From DTYU01 sp040756575 (lineage in GTDB: Bacteria; Bacillota; Desulfotomaculia; Desulfotomaculales; Ammonificaceae): 64,000 nucleotides of DNA. The notes under the pieces are model-generated. The model was not told the origin of the DNA. It saw nothing but the letters and a program-made list of their open reading frames with translations, and did not search any database. The first letter of the stretch is position 1; each line of letters begins with the position of its first letter. Positions 34,704 through 43,194 of the stretch are shown piece by piece. The translations under genes were made by a program, and so were the position numbers. Where the stretch lies: NCBI GenBank assembly GCA_040756575.1, contig JBFLYP010000009.1, positions 23,490 through 87,489 on the forward strand, written 5' to 3'.

Positions 34704-35192
34704 TTAGCTTTTGAGGCTTAATTCAGCTCCAATCCCCTTTTTACTGTTAAAGTGGTTTTTGCCTAAGGCAACCAGTAGCAAAACTAATTCATACGGCAAA
34801 GCAAAAACCGCTCTGAGGAGGGGACTGGCAAAAACGGTTTCGTATGGAATCTTTGTAGCATTTAAAAGCGGCTCCAAGTAAATCATTTCCATTGCCGTAA
34901 CGATCGCGATACAAACCAGAACAGCAGCAAGAATTCTACTTAACCTGACTCCGGTAAAAATGCGCGTATAAATGGACAGCGTGACAGCAAGGATTACCGT
35001 ATGTATCCCAAAGACGATCGGCAAAAGGCGGACCAGATTCGTCACCGATTGCAGGAGTGCAACGTATAAAATTCGTTTGTCACACAGGCGCAGGTTGATA
35101 AAACTAAATACCGCCAATGTCATTACCAAACTTTCGGGGAAATCCTGTAAAACTAAAGCATATAAGTGGTTGATGAAGGTTCCATTTTCCAT
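34704..35192 (-). CDS. Kinase-less membrane protein resembling an AgrC sensor domain
   Basis: 162 residues from ATG 35192, five to six hydrophobic segments and very few charged residues; ends in a short basic tail (KNHFNSKKG). Size and topology match the N-terminal sensor half of AgrC-like histidine kinases, but no dimerisation or ATPase domain follows. It is the first gene of the agr operon, 14 nt before agrB. It could bind the peptide, help export, or protect the producer; all this is inference. An in-frame ATG lies upstream at 35231, but GGGGGAAAAGGG fits 35192. Confidence 0.75.
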   Translation of the reverse strand: MENGTFINHLYALVLQDFPESLVMTLAVFSFINLRLCDKRILYVALLQSVTNLVRLLPIVFGIHTVILAVTLSIYTRIFTGVRLSRILAAVLVCIAIVTAMEMIYLEPLLNATKIPYETVFASPLLRAVFALPYELVLLLVALGKNHFNSKKGIGAELSLKS

Positions 35193-35225
35193 CCCTTTTC
35201 CCCCATATATATTTCCTTGAATTGG

Positions 35226-35403
35226 TAACATTTGTACAGTTTGTACCCTGTCTATTCGACAAAAAGGGTGTATTTCCTGCTAAAAATTTGATATTTAACC
35301 AATATTTAAACTGCAAGCGATTGGTGGGACTAATCACGTGGATTCGTTGCTCAAAAACCGGGCGTGCTTTAGACAAGATGAAATTTTTAGACAAGATGAA
35401 ATT
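35226..35403 (-). promoter_or_regulatory. Operator-like repeats upstream of the agr operon
   Basis: Two exact tandem copies of TTTAGACAAGATGAAATT (35368-35385 and 35386-35403). Closer to the gene, a direct repeat TTTGTAC-AG-TTTGTAC lies at about 35232-35247. Both lie in the AT-rich leader of the minus-strand agr operon and could bind a regulator. The rest of 35232-35686 contains small hairpins (CGACA/TGTCG, TTGCG/CGCAA) but no gene. Confidence 0.45.
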
Positions 35404-35686
35404 TAAAAAGTACATTTAATTTAAGGAAAGTGCTGTATAGATTTCTTCGACATAGTGTCGCATTGCGAAATAGAAATTCCGCAAATAACAGGGAGGTATA
35501 TTAAGGATGCTGACCTAAAATTAACTTTTTTCTTATATGGTATTTAATACATATTTGACGGTAAGTTTGAATTTCCTGCTGAATTTTCTCTATAAAAGAA
35601 ACTTTTTGACTGACAAAAAAGCTTGTGCATCTTGGCTTAATAGATAAACGCGATTCAGGACCGGCCGTCGGTGTGTTTCAAGCAAA

Positions 35687-35713
35687 AAAATACCCCGGTA
35701 TTTTACCGGGGTC
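35687..35713 (-). terminator. Terminator of the diguanylate cyclase gene
   Basis: CCCCGGTA/TACCGGGG stem; on the minus strand it is followed by TATTTTTTT. Located 20 nt after the GGDEF gene stop at 35733. Confidence 0.88.
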
Positions 35714-35732
35714 AGCCGGAGGTGGGTTGTTT

Positions 35733-36554
35733 TCATTCAGCAAGCCGTGCTGCGGGAAAGAGTACCGTGCCTTTTGAAACCCCTTCCTGATTTTGTCCAG
35801 CACGGCGTTTACGCGTTTTCTTCTGACGGTACATTCTTGCGTCGGCCACAGCTATTAAGTTCTCCACGTCGTTTGCATCCTTCGGATAACACGCCAGGCC
35901 GAAGCTTGCAGCAACACTGCTTGTGTCTAATTGTTTGCGCAGACGCTGTAGTAGCACCTGAGGATCGCCGCTGGTATTCGTGAAGATGATCCCGAACTCG
36001 TCACCGCCCAGCCGGGCCACAATGTCGGTCTGCCGTATTCCTTCCCTGATTGCTTTAGCTACCCGCTGAAGCGCTTCGTCGCCCTTATGGTGCCCGAAGT
36101 TGTCATTAATCTCCTTCATATTATCGATGTCAATGATCGCTATCGCGAACTCTTTCTTGGTATCAGCCGCTATGTTTTCAAGGGTGCGCAGGAAATAACG
36201 CCGGTTGTATACTCCTGTAAGCCCGTCAGTTTCTGCTTCGTGTTTTAGCGCGTGTGCGCGATTCCAGCCTACTTTGACCAGATACGCAATGCTTACCATC
36301 ATCAGCATAAAGCTGCATCCGATCGCCAGGTCGCTGAGTGCGCCCACCGTGACGGACAATAACTTGCATTCAACAAACAGGCGGGTAACCCAGCCGATAA
36401 TAAAGCTTGCAACCCCGGCCGCAAGAATTACAGCTGCTTGGCGGTTCTTCAGGTAGCGGCAGGCGCAGGCGATGAGCGCAAACCAGGCTATTTCACTGAC
36501 TACCGGTGCAGTCTCTGCGATCCTTCCTGCAGAGTTCAGGATTGCGTCCGACAT
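35733..36554 (-). CDS. Membrane diguanylate cyclase (GGDEF)
   Basis: 273 residues. Three or four N-terminal membrane segments (about 20-95), then a GGDEF domain with intact RLGGDEF and an upstream RQTD inhibitory site, and DGLTGVYNRRYF at its start. It should make c-di-GMP under product feedback. ATG 36554 is chosen over 36569 because GGGAGGTGA sits just before it. It is a separate unit from the agr operon, but lies next to it on the same strand. Upstream, CTACCCCTT/AAGGGGTAG (36573/36641) form a spaced inverted repeat; 36650-37000 has no gene. Confidence 0.94.
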   Translation of the reverse strand: MSDAILNSAGRIAETAPVVSEIAWFALIACACRYLKNRQAAVILAAGVASFIIGWVTRLFVECKLLSVTVGALSDLAIGCSFMLMMVSIAYLVKVGWNRAHALKHEAETDGLTGVYNRRYFLRTLENIAADTKKEFAIAIIDIDNMKEINDNFGHHKGDEALQRVAKAIREGIRQTDIVARLGGDEFGIIFTNTSGDPQVLLQRLRKQLDTSSVAASFGLACYPKDANDVENLIAVADARMYRQKKTRKRRAGQNQEGVSKGTVLFPAARLAE

Positions 36555-37000
36555 GGGTTCACCTCCCATACTACCCCTTTATATCGACTCTCCTTATGGC
36601 TTCTTTACACCTTATTGGAAAAATTTTTACTTAAGGGGATAAGGGGTAGAAAGGAGAGAATATAATTTGTCAAGGTTACAATTCCTGTAGGCGTTCTGAG
36701 ACGGCTCTTTGGCAACTTCGACATAAATCGGCAATTTCCTGCAACAAATTTAAAATTTCTAAAAAAATTTTATCAGAAGTTCCAGATGAAAATCAAGGCA
36801 ACGATGATGGAAAGGATTTTCTAAAATTCGATTTTACTTAGCCGTATCGGAATTTGCGGCTGTTTTCATATCCTTTTCTCCGGTCAGCCTGCGGTTATTG
36901 TTCTTTTCAGCAATTCGCCAAGTATCGACTTCTGCGGTCTGCTCTGATATCTTTTAGTACTTGCACTCCATAAAAACCTTTTCGTAAGACGGTCAGGGAA

Positions 37001-37669
37001 TTACCCGCCGAGGGTGACGTCCTGGGTTTCGTACCACCGGAGCGCTTCAAAAAACTGTTCCGGCTGAAAGTCGGGCCACAGTTCGTCAACGACATAAAAA
37101 TCGGCATAAATTGATTGGACAGGTAAAAAGCCGCTGAGTCTCCGGCGGCCGCCCCAGCGTATAATCAGGTCTACCCGGGAGACATCAGAGGAAGCAATTG
37201 CCTCGGTGACGTTTTTTCGGGACGGTCCGGAGCCGTTTTCTTGTATAGCGTAGTTCAAGTCCCATTTCCAACCATAGTTTACCAGGAAGTTGACCCGGAT
37301 CAATCCTTTGCCGAATGTATGCCGTTTCGCGAAGGGTAACAGTTCTGAAGGGAATAGGGGAGATGAAAAATCACCGATAACGAGAAGGGAGGCGTCCCTG
37401 CTCGACAGTATCCGGACGGCTTCAACGCATGCCTTCTGGAATGCTTTGCGCTGAACCGATGGACGTTTTGTATTGTCATGTGTGAAGCCGTAATAGGTAA
37501 TTTCCGGAATACCGAGTTCAACACACAATTCATACAGCATCAGGCCGGGAGCCAGGCCCTTCTCGTAACCGGCTTCTTTTGGAAGACCGTGTTTTACGGA
37601 CCACCTTCTGTTGCCGTCCGGAATAACTCCGATATGTTTCGGAAGCCGCCGAAATTTGGGTAGATTCAT
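37001..37669 (-). CDS. Divergent cis-prenyltransferase (undecaprenyl diphosphate synthase family)
   Basis: 222 residues. The substrate Asp motif HIGVIPDGNRRWS and the C-terminal LSGFLPVQSIYADFYVVDEL plus WPDF belong to the UppS/Z-FPP family. The usual RTSGE before LSNF reads RWGGRR, and the Mg-binding Glu after Tyr-Ala is Asp, so specificity or activity may differ. It is shorter than standard UppS (~245) and stands alone, without cdsA, dxr or frr. GGAGG is 9 nt before ATG 37669. It may be a second, short-chain or regulatory prenyltransferase. Confidence 0.85.
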   Translation of the reverse strand: MNLPKFRRLPKHIGVIPDGNRRWSVKHGLPKEAGYEKGLAPGLMLYELCVELGIPEITYYGFTHDNTKRPSVQRKAFQKACVEAVRILSSRDASLLVIGDFSSPLFPSELLPFAKRHTFGKGLIRVNFLVNYGWKWDLNYAIQENGSGPSRKNVTEAIASSDVSRVDLIIRWGGRRRLSGFLPVQSIYADFYVVDELWPDFQPEQFFEALRWYETQDVTLGG

Positions 37670-37813
37670 GCTTAGGTGCCTCCTTGATAATAGGATTGCC
37701 CGGCTGATGTGTGTTCATTACAGGGCGGCTTGTCCCGAAAACGTCCCGCCAACCATAGAAAGGTTTTTTACGCAGGAAAATAAAAACGGCAGCGGTTCCT
37801 CCTTGAGCGAAGC

Positions 37814-38119
37814 TTATCTAAGTTTTTGACGGAGCGACGAAAAGGTTTTATCGTTAACTTCACCGGTCAGGGGAGCACGGGGAGCAATGACAATTGTGAC
37901 GCTGTTGTAAGTGACCTCTCGTGTCAGGGTGAAGAACGGTGCTTTAATCGTTTCAGATAATTCGACACGCGGGACAATTATGGAAACCTCGTGGGGTGTG
38001 TTGTGGATATACCTTTTTGATACTTCCATCACCAGCGAAGCTAACTTGAGCCTTGCGTATTCACTGTTGTCTGTCCTGCGCAGTTTAAAAAGTTTGCCTA
38101 TGTATCCCACATTTTCCAC
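37814..38119 (-). CDS. Hypothetical protein
   Basis: 101 residues from GTG 38119; GTG 38110 is a possible alternative with GGTGG just upstream. Mixed alpha/beta composition, no membrane segment or signal peptide, with a stretch of alternating hydrophobic residues (HEVSIIVPRVELSE; NSVTIVIAPRAP) suggesting a beta-rich C-terminal half. No family recognised. It is followed by the UppS-like gene on the same strand after 145 nt. Confidence 0.5.
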   Translation of the reverse strand: MENVGYIGKLFKLRRTDNSEYARLKLASLVMEVSKRYIHNTPHEVSIIVPRVELSETIKAPFFTLTREVTYNSVTIVIAPRAPLTGEVNDKTFSSLRQKLR

Positions 38120-38346
38120 CCAAGCCGTTTAATGCATTATATGCGCGGGTCGCAGAGATTGGTTGACGGGTGTTTAAGTTTAACCCAACTTAATCTAAGT
38201 TGACATAATATCTATTAGCGGAAGGTGGCTGAAAGGAGTATATGTAAGATTGGGTTTGGGGTTAACTATTTTAAAAAGCGGCGAGGCAGGACTTTTTCAA
38301 GGGGCCGCTTTTGTGTTATCATCCAGTAAAGGGAGGGATTGACAAA

Positions 38347-39213
38347 ATGAAGCCTACCGGTTTGCCGGAGATTCCGCGAAACCGCGGAGACGACCTTCAC
38401 AACCTCGAATACGTTGACGACGCGGATCTTGTCCTGTTCATGGCGGGAAATCAGTTCATGGTTATGGAAGAGCTTCTGCGGTCATTTCAACAGGCGCACC
38501 CCGATGTTCGGCGCATCTTCTATGAAACACTGCCCCCCGGCCTGGAGCTGAGACAGATACTTACGGGGGGCGCTACTTTCGGGGAGATGGAGATCAGGGT
38601 GACCCCGGATGTTTATTCCTCTGTTGCGGAGGACGCAATGAAAGAGCTTTTAAGAAGGGGTTTTATTGACGACTATTTTGTATTCCTCCATAACAGGATA
38701 GTGCTTATGGTCCCTGCAGGGAATCCTGCCGGGATCAACACCGTAAACGATCTCGCCCGCGATGAGGTCAGGATTTCCCAGCCGGGCCCGCTTGAGGACA
38801 TTACGAAATACATTGTTGAGATGTACGGGGAGGCCGGCGGCGAGGCTTTGGTGAACAGGATCATGGAGGAAAAGCGGGCCGAAGGCACTACGATCCTGAC
38901 GGCGGTGCACCACAGGGAGACGCCGCTGCGGCTGAGGAAGGGTACGGTGGATGCGGGGCCTGTTTGGGCGACGGAGGTGATTCAAGCCCGCCGGGACGGA
39001 CTAAAGGTTGAAGCGGTTGAACCCGGAGCGGGATTGGACCAGCGGGATAAGGTGAATTATTTCATCACAATGCTCAAAAACGCCCCGAATCCGGCAAACG
39101 CTGCCAAGTTCTTGGCGTTTATCCGCTCCCGGGAGGCCCAGCGGATATACGAAAGCTACGGATTTGTCCCCCATTTTCATGGACAGTTTTTGGATTCCGC
39201 TGCGACGACATAA
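38347..39213 (+). CDS. ModA-like substrate-binding protein without signal peptide
   Basis: 288 residues. The periplasmic-binding-protein type 2 fold typical of molybdate/tungstate or extracellular solute binders is visible (LVLFMAGNQFMVMEELLRSF; HNRIVLMVPAGNPAGINTVN; KFLAFIRSREAQRIYESYGFV). No signal peptide or lipobox: the chain begins MKPTGLPEIPRNRGDD, and GGGAGGG is 9 nt before ATG 38347. No permease or ATPase gene nearby. It may act as a cytoplasmic oxyanion-binding protein or regulator. Upstream, a hairpin AAAAGCGGC/GCCGCTTTT (about 38274-38312) lies in its leader. Confidence 0.8.
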   Translation: MKPTGLPEIPRNRGDDLHNLEYVDDADLVLFMAGNQFMVMEELLRSFQQAHPDVRRIFYETLPPGLELRQILTGGATFGEMEIRVTPDVYSSVAEDAMKELLRRGFIDDYFVFLHNRIVLMVPAGNPAGINTVNDLARDEVRISQPGPLEDITKYIVEMYGEAGGEALVNRIMEEKRAEGTTILTAVHHRETPLRLRKGTVDAGPVWATEVIQARRDGLKVEAVEPGAGLDQRDKVNYFITMLKNAPNPANAAKFLAFIRSREAQRIYESYGFVPHFHGQFLDSAATT

Positions 39214-39393
39214 CTACAAGTGTCAAAAAGCGGGCTTAACTATCCGCGATACGAGAGTTTAGCCCGGCACTAAACCCGGAGACTCGATTTCTTTAGTCTC
39301 AAATGGGGAGTTCTTTGAAACTTCCACTCACTTAGTAGCTGCCGCCTGTTTTACAAGCTGAGTGCCGGGTTTTGCAGCGGCCTCATAGTGCCT

Positions 39394-39903
39394 TCAGTGG
39401 ACTTGTTTTGCGGTTCTGAAGGCAATGATATCCTGAACTGCACGCTCTACTACTTTGGGGACGGCTTTCGCGACTTCCGGGGAAAGACCGGTACCCGTGT
39501 CGAGATTTTTAGCGTTTATGCCGTAGACTATCAGGCGCCGCGGGAGCTTTCCCAGAACGCGCGCCAATTCTATGGCTTCCGCGACGCCGAAAAGGTGCGT
39601 GGAGTAGTGAAAATAGTCCGCGGGCACCCGCCGGGAGTCAGCTTCAAACCGGTGGATTGAACCGGGTTCGGCGTCAAGCTGGACGGTGTCGACTATGATT
39701 ACGGCAGCCGCGTCTTGCCACAGGTCTATAAGCACCCCGCCCTCTCCGGTTTCCTTCAACACTTTTACACCAGGAAGCGCCCTCTCCTCAATCAGACGGG
39801 CCGCGGCGAGCCCTACCCCGTCGTCGCTGCGGTACGCATTTCCCATGCCGATAACCAGGATGCTGCCGTCTGCCGGAAATTTGCCGTCATTGTTGCCGGA
39901 CAA
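39394..39903 (-). CDS. [NiFe]-hydrogenase maturation protease (HycI/HyaD family)
   Basis: 169 residues. The family start LVIGMGNAYRSDDGVG with the nickel-binding acidic residues (first Asp in DDG, second Asp in VDTVQ) and the later His in HYSTHLFG. It removes the C-terminal extension of the hydrogenase large subunit after nickel insertion; the large subunit gene lies just upstream on the same strand. Last gene of the hydrogenase operon. The 190-nt gap before it contains a hairpin (GTCCCGC/GCGGGAC). Confidence 0.93.
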   Translation of the reverse strand: MSGNNDGKFPADGSILVIGMGNAYRSDDGVGLAAARLIEERALPGVKVLKETGEGGVLIDLWQDAAAVIIVDTVQLDAEPGSIHRFEADSRRVPADYFHYSTHLFGVAEAIELARVLGKLPRRLIVYGINAKNLDTGTGLSPEVAKAVPKVVERAVQDIIAFRTAKQVH

Positions 39904-40092
39904 GTTTTATTCCTCCGCAAAAGACCGGGAAAGGACCGGTCGTTTTCTATCGGTGTTATCAGGCAGGTCCCGCTCCCGACGGTCGCGGGACCTTCGCCGG
40001 TGTTGGGGCACCATGCCCTAAAAGAGCGTTGAGCCGGTGACGCGAGCCCTTCTCATTCCTCGCTGATACCGGAGCACCCCCGGTTCTCAGGT

Positions 40093-41382
40093 TTACTCCC
40101 TGACTATCCGCGGCCGGATGAAGTGGGTGGCGCAACTGATACAGGGATCGAAGTTTCGGACCGTTTGCTCGCACCGCCACAGGAGTTCGCCTTCCGGGAG
40201 GCTCAAATACCTGGTCACAAATTCCCGGAGGTCGCTTTCGATCATCTTCTGGTTTTGCGCCGTCGGGGGTACGATCTTAGCCTCCCTGATCAGCCCGTCA
40301 CCGTCAACGACGTAACGGTGGTAAAGAATGCCCCGCGGCGCTTCGGTACAGGAGCAACCAGTGGCGGAGCGGGGCTCGGTTTCTACGGCGGGCCGCTCCG
40401 GCTCTTCGTAATCATTGATAATACCGATCGCTTCGTCGCAGGCATGGAGCAACTCGATGCAGCGGATAACGATCCCCTTGAACGGGTTGCGGCAAACAGG
40501 CGAAAGGCCGGCGGAGCGCGCCGCTTCCTGTGCAAGCGGCGACAGACGGTCAAAATTCAGGTTGTATCGCGAAATAGGGCCGACGATATACTCCCCGCCC
40601 CCCCTCAGCCTCGAATGCAGCGCGTGCGAATGGGGGACCTGTTCCTCAACGAAGTGCGCCTCATATTCCTCCACCGGGATCTCCAAGCCCTTATTGGAAA
40701 CAAGCCGGCCTTCGTTGAGCGGGTACTCCTCCGGGTGGCGCAAGGCCACGAAGTGGTAGTCCCGCTCGAACTCGGGGAAAGGGAGCCCTGCCGCCCAGCG
40801 GACGGTTTCGAGGGCCTCCTCCCTCGCCCGTTTGAGCGGTTCGCGCAGCGGGAGAAGACTCCGTTTCTCCGGCGCCTTATAGAAGCCTCCCACGCGTACG
40901 TTGACCGGGTGGATTTCGCGGCCGCCGACCGCAGCGACGATCTCGTTCCCCGTCCTTTTGAGCCGCAAGCCGCGTTCGACGATGGCCGGGTGGTCTTTCG
41001 CCATCCGGATCGCATCATCATAGCCTAAAAAATCAGGCGCGTGGAGCAGAAAAACGTGCAGCGCATGGCTCTCTATCCATTCCCCTAAGTAGATGAGCCG
41101 CCGGAGGGCGCGGAGCTGCCCCCCTACCCTCACGCCGAAGGCGGACTCCATCGCGTGAACGGCGCACATCTGATAAGCGACGGGGCAGATGCCGCAGATT
41201 CGCGCGGTAATATCGGGGGCCTCAGAAAACTTGCGGCCGCGGAGCAACGCCTCGAAAAAACGCGGCGGTTCAAAAATTTTGAGCTTGACTTCGGCTGCCC
41301 GTCCTTCTTTAATTCTAATAAGAAGCCCGCCTTCACCCTCGACGCGGGCAAGGTAATCAACTTTGAGCGTCTTGCTTTTCAT
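40093..41382 (-). CDS. hydA: [NiFe] hydrogenase large (alpha) subunit, group 3b-type
   Basis: 429 residues. The N-terminal metal-binding pair is RICGICP (about residue 62) and the C-terminal pair is DPCISC followed by ATH; the last nine residues (FIRPRIVRE) form the extension cut by the maturation protease. With hydB, hydG and hydD it would make a cytoplasmic heterotetrameric NADP(H)-linked hydrogenase/sulfhydrogenase. All nickel ligands are Cys, none is selenocysteine. ATG 41382 or GTG 41391 both overlap hydD; the ribosome site is weak, so translation is probably coupled. Confidence 0.94.
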   Translation of the reverse strand: MKSKTLKVDYLARVEGEGGLLIRIKEGRAAEVKLKIFEPPRFFEALLRGRKFSEAPDITARICGICPVAYQMCAVHAMESAFGVRVGGQLRALRRLIYLGEWIESHALHVFLLHAPDFLGYDDAIRMAKDHPAIVERGLRLKRTGNEIVAAVGGREIHPVNVRVGGFYKAPEKRSLLPLREPLKRAREEALETVRWAAGLPFPEFERDYHFVALRHPEEYPLNEGRLVSNKGLEIPVEEYEAHFVEEQVPHSHALHSRLRGGGEYIVGPISRYNLNFDRLSPLAQEAARSAGLSPVCRNPFKGIVIRCIELLHACDEAIGIINDYEEPERPAVETEPRSATGCSCTEAPRGILYHRYVVDGDGLIREAKIVPPTAQNQKMIESDLREFVTRYLSLPEGELLWRCEQTVRNFDPCISCATHFIRPRIVRE

Positions 41383-42151
41383 GCGCTTCACTCTCTTTGC
41401 GGAACTCCGCCGCGCCTGCGGTAAACCCGCGGTACGCCCGTTTGATGTCCTCGTCCGCCACCCCGAGGCGTTTCCACTGCTCGCTCAAGGCTTTCGGGTT
41501 GGGGGTTTCCATCGGGCCGAAACACGCATAGCAGCCGCGGTCGTATGCCGGGCAGAGCGCGCCGCACCCGGCCCGGGTAACCGGACCGAGGCAGGCGATG
41601 CCTTTGCTCACCATCACGCAGGGGATTCCCCGCCGCTTGCACTCGATGCATACGCTGTAAGTCGGGATGTTGGGCTTTCGCCCGTGCAAAAAAGCGCTGA
41701 TCACTTCGAGGAGCTGCCTCTTGTTGATCGGACAGCCTCGCAGTTCGAAGTCTACGTGTACATGGTCGGAGACCGGCGTTGATTCTGCGAGGGTCTCGAT
41801 GTATTCCGGCGAGGCGTAGACGGTCCTCACGAAATCCTCCACGTCGGCGAAGTTCCGCAACGCCTGAATGCCGCCGGCGGTGGCGCAAGCCCCGACGGCG
41901 ACGAGGAACCTCGACACACGGCGGACCTCTTTGATGCGCTCGGCGTCGTGCGGCGTGGTAATTGACCCTTCCACGAGAGAGAGGTCGTACGGCCCTTTTA
42001 CGACCGCGCGCGTCGCCTCCGGGAAGTAGGCGATCTCTACCGCACCCGCGACTTCGAGCAGTTCATCTTCGAGGTTGAGCAGCGTCAACTGGCAGCCCGA
42101 GCAGGAGCCGAATTTCCAGACGGCGAGTTTCGGTTTCCGTTTTTCTCCCAC
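41357..42151 (-). CDS. hydD: [NiFe] hydrogenase small (delta) subunit
   Basis: 264 residues. Cysteines of the proximal cluster in FGSCSGCQ near the N-terminus, GACATAGG, and RGCPINK; additional C-terminal cysteine motifs CIECKRRGIPC and GCGALCPAYDRGCYACFG ligate the further [4Fe-4S] clusters. This arrangement is that of soluble group 3 small subunits. It begins 1 nt from the hydG stop and overlaps hydA, giving a tightly coupled unit. Confidence 0.94.
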   Translation of the reverse strand: MGEKRKPKLAVWKFGSCSGCQLTLLNLEDELLEVAGAVEIAYFPEATRAVVKGPYDLSLVEGSITTPHDAERIKEVRRVSRFLVAVGACATAGGIQALRNFADVEDFVRTVYASPEYIETLAESTPVSDHVHVDFELRGCPINKRQLLEVISAFLHGRKPNIPTYSVCIECKRRGIPCVMVSKGIACLGPVTRAGCGALCPAYDRGCYACFGPMETPNPKALSEQWKRLGVADEDIKRAYRGFTAGAAEFRKESEAHEKQDAQS

Positions 42152-42152
42152 C

Positions 42153-42992
42153 CTATATCTCCCGCTTTCCGAAGAACGGTTCTATTATGTCAAATCGGAA
42201 GACGGGCCCGTCCTTGCATACGAAAAACGGCCCGATCTGGCAGTGCCCGCACAGCCCTATCCCGCACTGCATGTTTCGTTCCATTGAAATGTAAATGTTC
42301 TGCGCGGGAACCCCGCGCTTGCGGAGTTCGAGGACTGTGAAGCGCATCATAATCTCCGGCCCGCAGACCATTGCCACCGTCGACCGGGGGTTAAACTCGA
42401 CTTTTGGGATGAGCGCGGTTACGACCCCCACGTTTCCTTCCCACCCCTCCGCAGGTTTATCCACGGTGACCAGCACGTCGATTTCAGGACGTTCAGCCCA
42501 GCGTGTAAGTTCCCGGCGGTAAACGATTTCGTCCGGGTTGCGGGCGCCGTAAAGCAGCGCCGCCCTGCCGTACTTCTCACGCTGCGAGAGGATGTGGTAT
42601 ACCGCCGGCCGCAGGGGCGCCAGCCCGATTCCTCCCGCAACGACCAAAATGTCGCCCCCCGCCGCCTCTTCGACCGGCCAGCGGGTGCCGAAGGGCCCGC
42701 GCACGCCCAGGACGCCGCCCGGCTTCATCCTGCATATGGCCTTTGTAACCGCTCCCACGGCGCGTACAGTGTGGACAAGCAGTTCGGGCCTGGCAGGGTC
42801 GCCGCTGATCGAGATCGGCACCTCCCCTACCCCGAACGCGTACAGCATGTTGAACTGGCCGGGTGCGAACTTAAGCTCCTCCGGCGCGTTTTGCGCCTGC
42901 AGCTCCAAGGTGGATGTGTCGCGGGTTTCCCGCCGGACCTTTCGCACGCCGAAAAGGTGCGGCACCATAGGCTCGGGTAACCTGGTGCTCAT
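42153..42992 (-). CDS. hydG: Hydrogenase gamma subunit, FAD/NAD(P)-binding oxidoreductase
   Basis: 279 residues from ATG 42992, with GGAGGGGA just upstream. FNR-like fold: FAD-binding part in the first ~100 residues (FAPGQFNMLYAFGVGEVPIS), NAD(P)-binding VVAGGIGLAPLRP in the middle, and a C-terminal [2Fe-2S] site CGIGLCGHCQ. It passes electrons between NADPH and the iron-sulfur chain of the hydrogenase. The frame is open for a further 65 codons upstream, but those bases are a repeat element (43041-43140), not coding. Confidence 0.93.
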   Translation of the reverse strand: MSTRLPEPMVPHLFGVRKVRRETRDTSTLELQAQNAPEELKFAPGQFNMLYAFGVGEVPISISGDPARPELLVHTVRAVGAVTKAICRMKPGGVLGVRGPFGTRWPVEEAAGGDILVVAGGIGLAPLRPAVYHILSQREKYGRAALLYGARNPDEIVYRRELTRWAERPEIDVLVTVDKPAEGWEGNVGVVTALIPKVEFNPRSTVAMVCGPEIMMRFTVLELRKRGVPAQNIYISMERNMQCGIGLCGHCQIGPFFVCKDGPVFRFDIIEPFFGKREI

Positions 42993-43040
42993 TCCCCTCC
43001 GCCTTTCAGGGAAGTGTTCACTGAACCCCGTAGGGCGCGG

Positions 43041-43140
43041 TGATAAGCAGCGCCTGGCTTTGTCGGCGACGCCGGCCGGATGCTCACGTACCAACCAAGT
43101 ACGCTCCGCTCCGTCCGGCGTCGTCCTTCGCGCCATGCTT
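43041..43140 (-). repeat. Dispersed hairpin element, copy A (hydB-hydG gap)
   Basis: The 202-nt gap between hydB and hydG holds a GC-rich hairpin: CGTAC (43086-43090) and GTACG (43099-43103) close a small loop, and outer GCCGG/CCGGC arms surround it. The same sequence pattern, in the same orientation, occurs at 52327-52425 before a LuxR-type gene. Both copies lie within ~150 nt of a start codon. Confidence 0.65.
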
Positions 43141-43194
43141 GCTTCTAACCGCGCTCCGTCAAAACACCTACGTGGTTTACTTAACATTTATCTT

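Noticed and set aside
40123..41028. 301-codon open frame on the plus strand
   Set aside because: Lies antisense within hydA, whose motifs are unambiguous; high GC gives long shadow frames.
40093..41382. Selenocysteine hydrogenase
   Set aside because: All four nickel-ligand positions are Cys codons and no in-frame TGA occurs.
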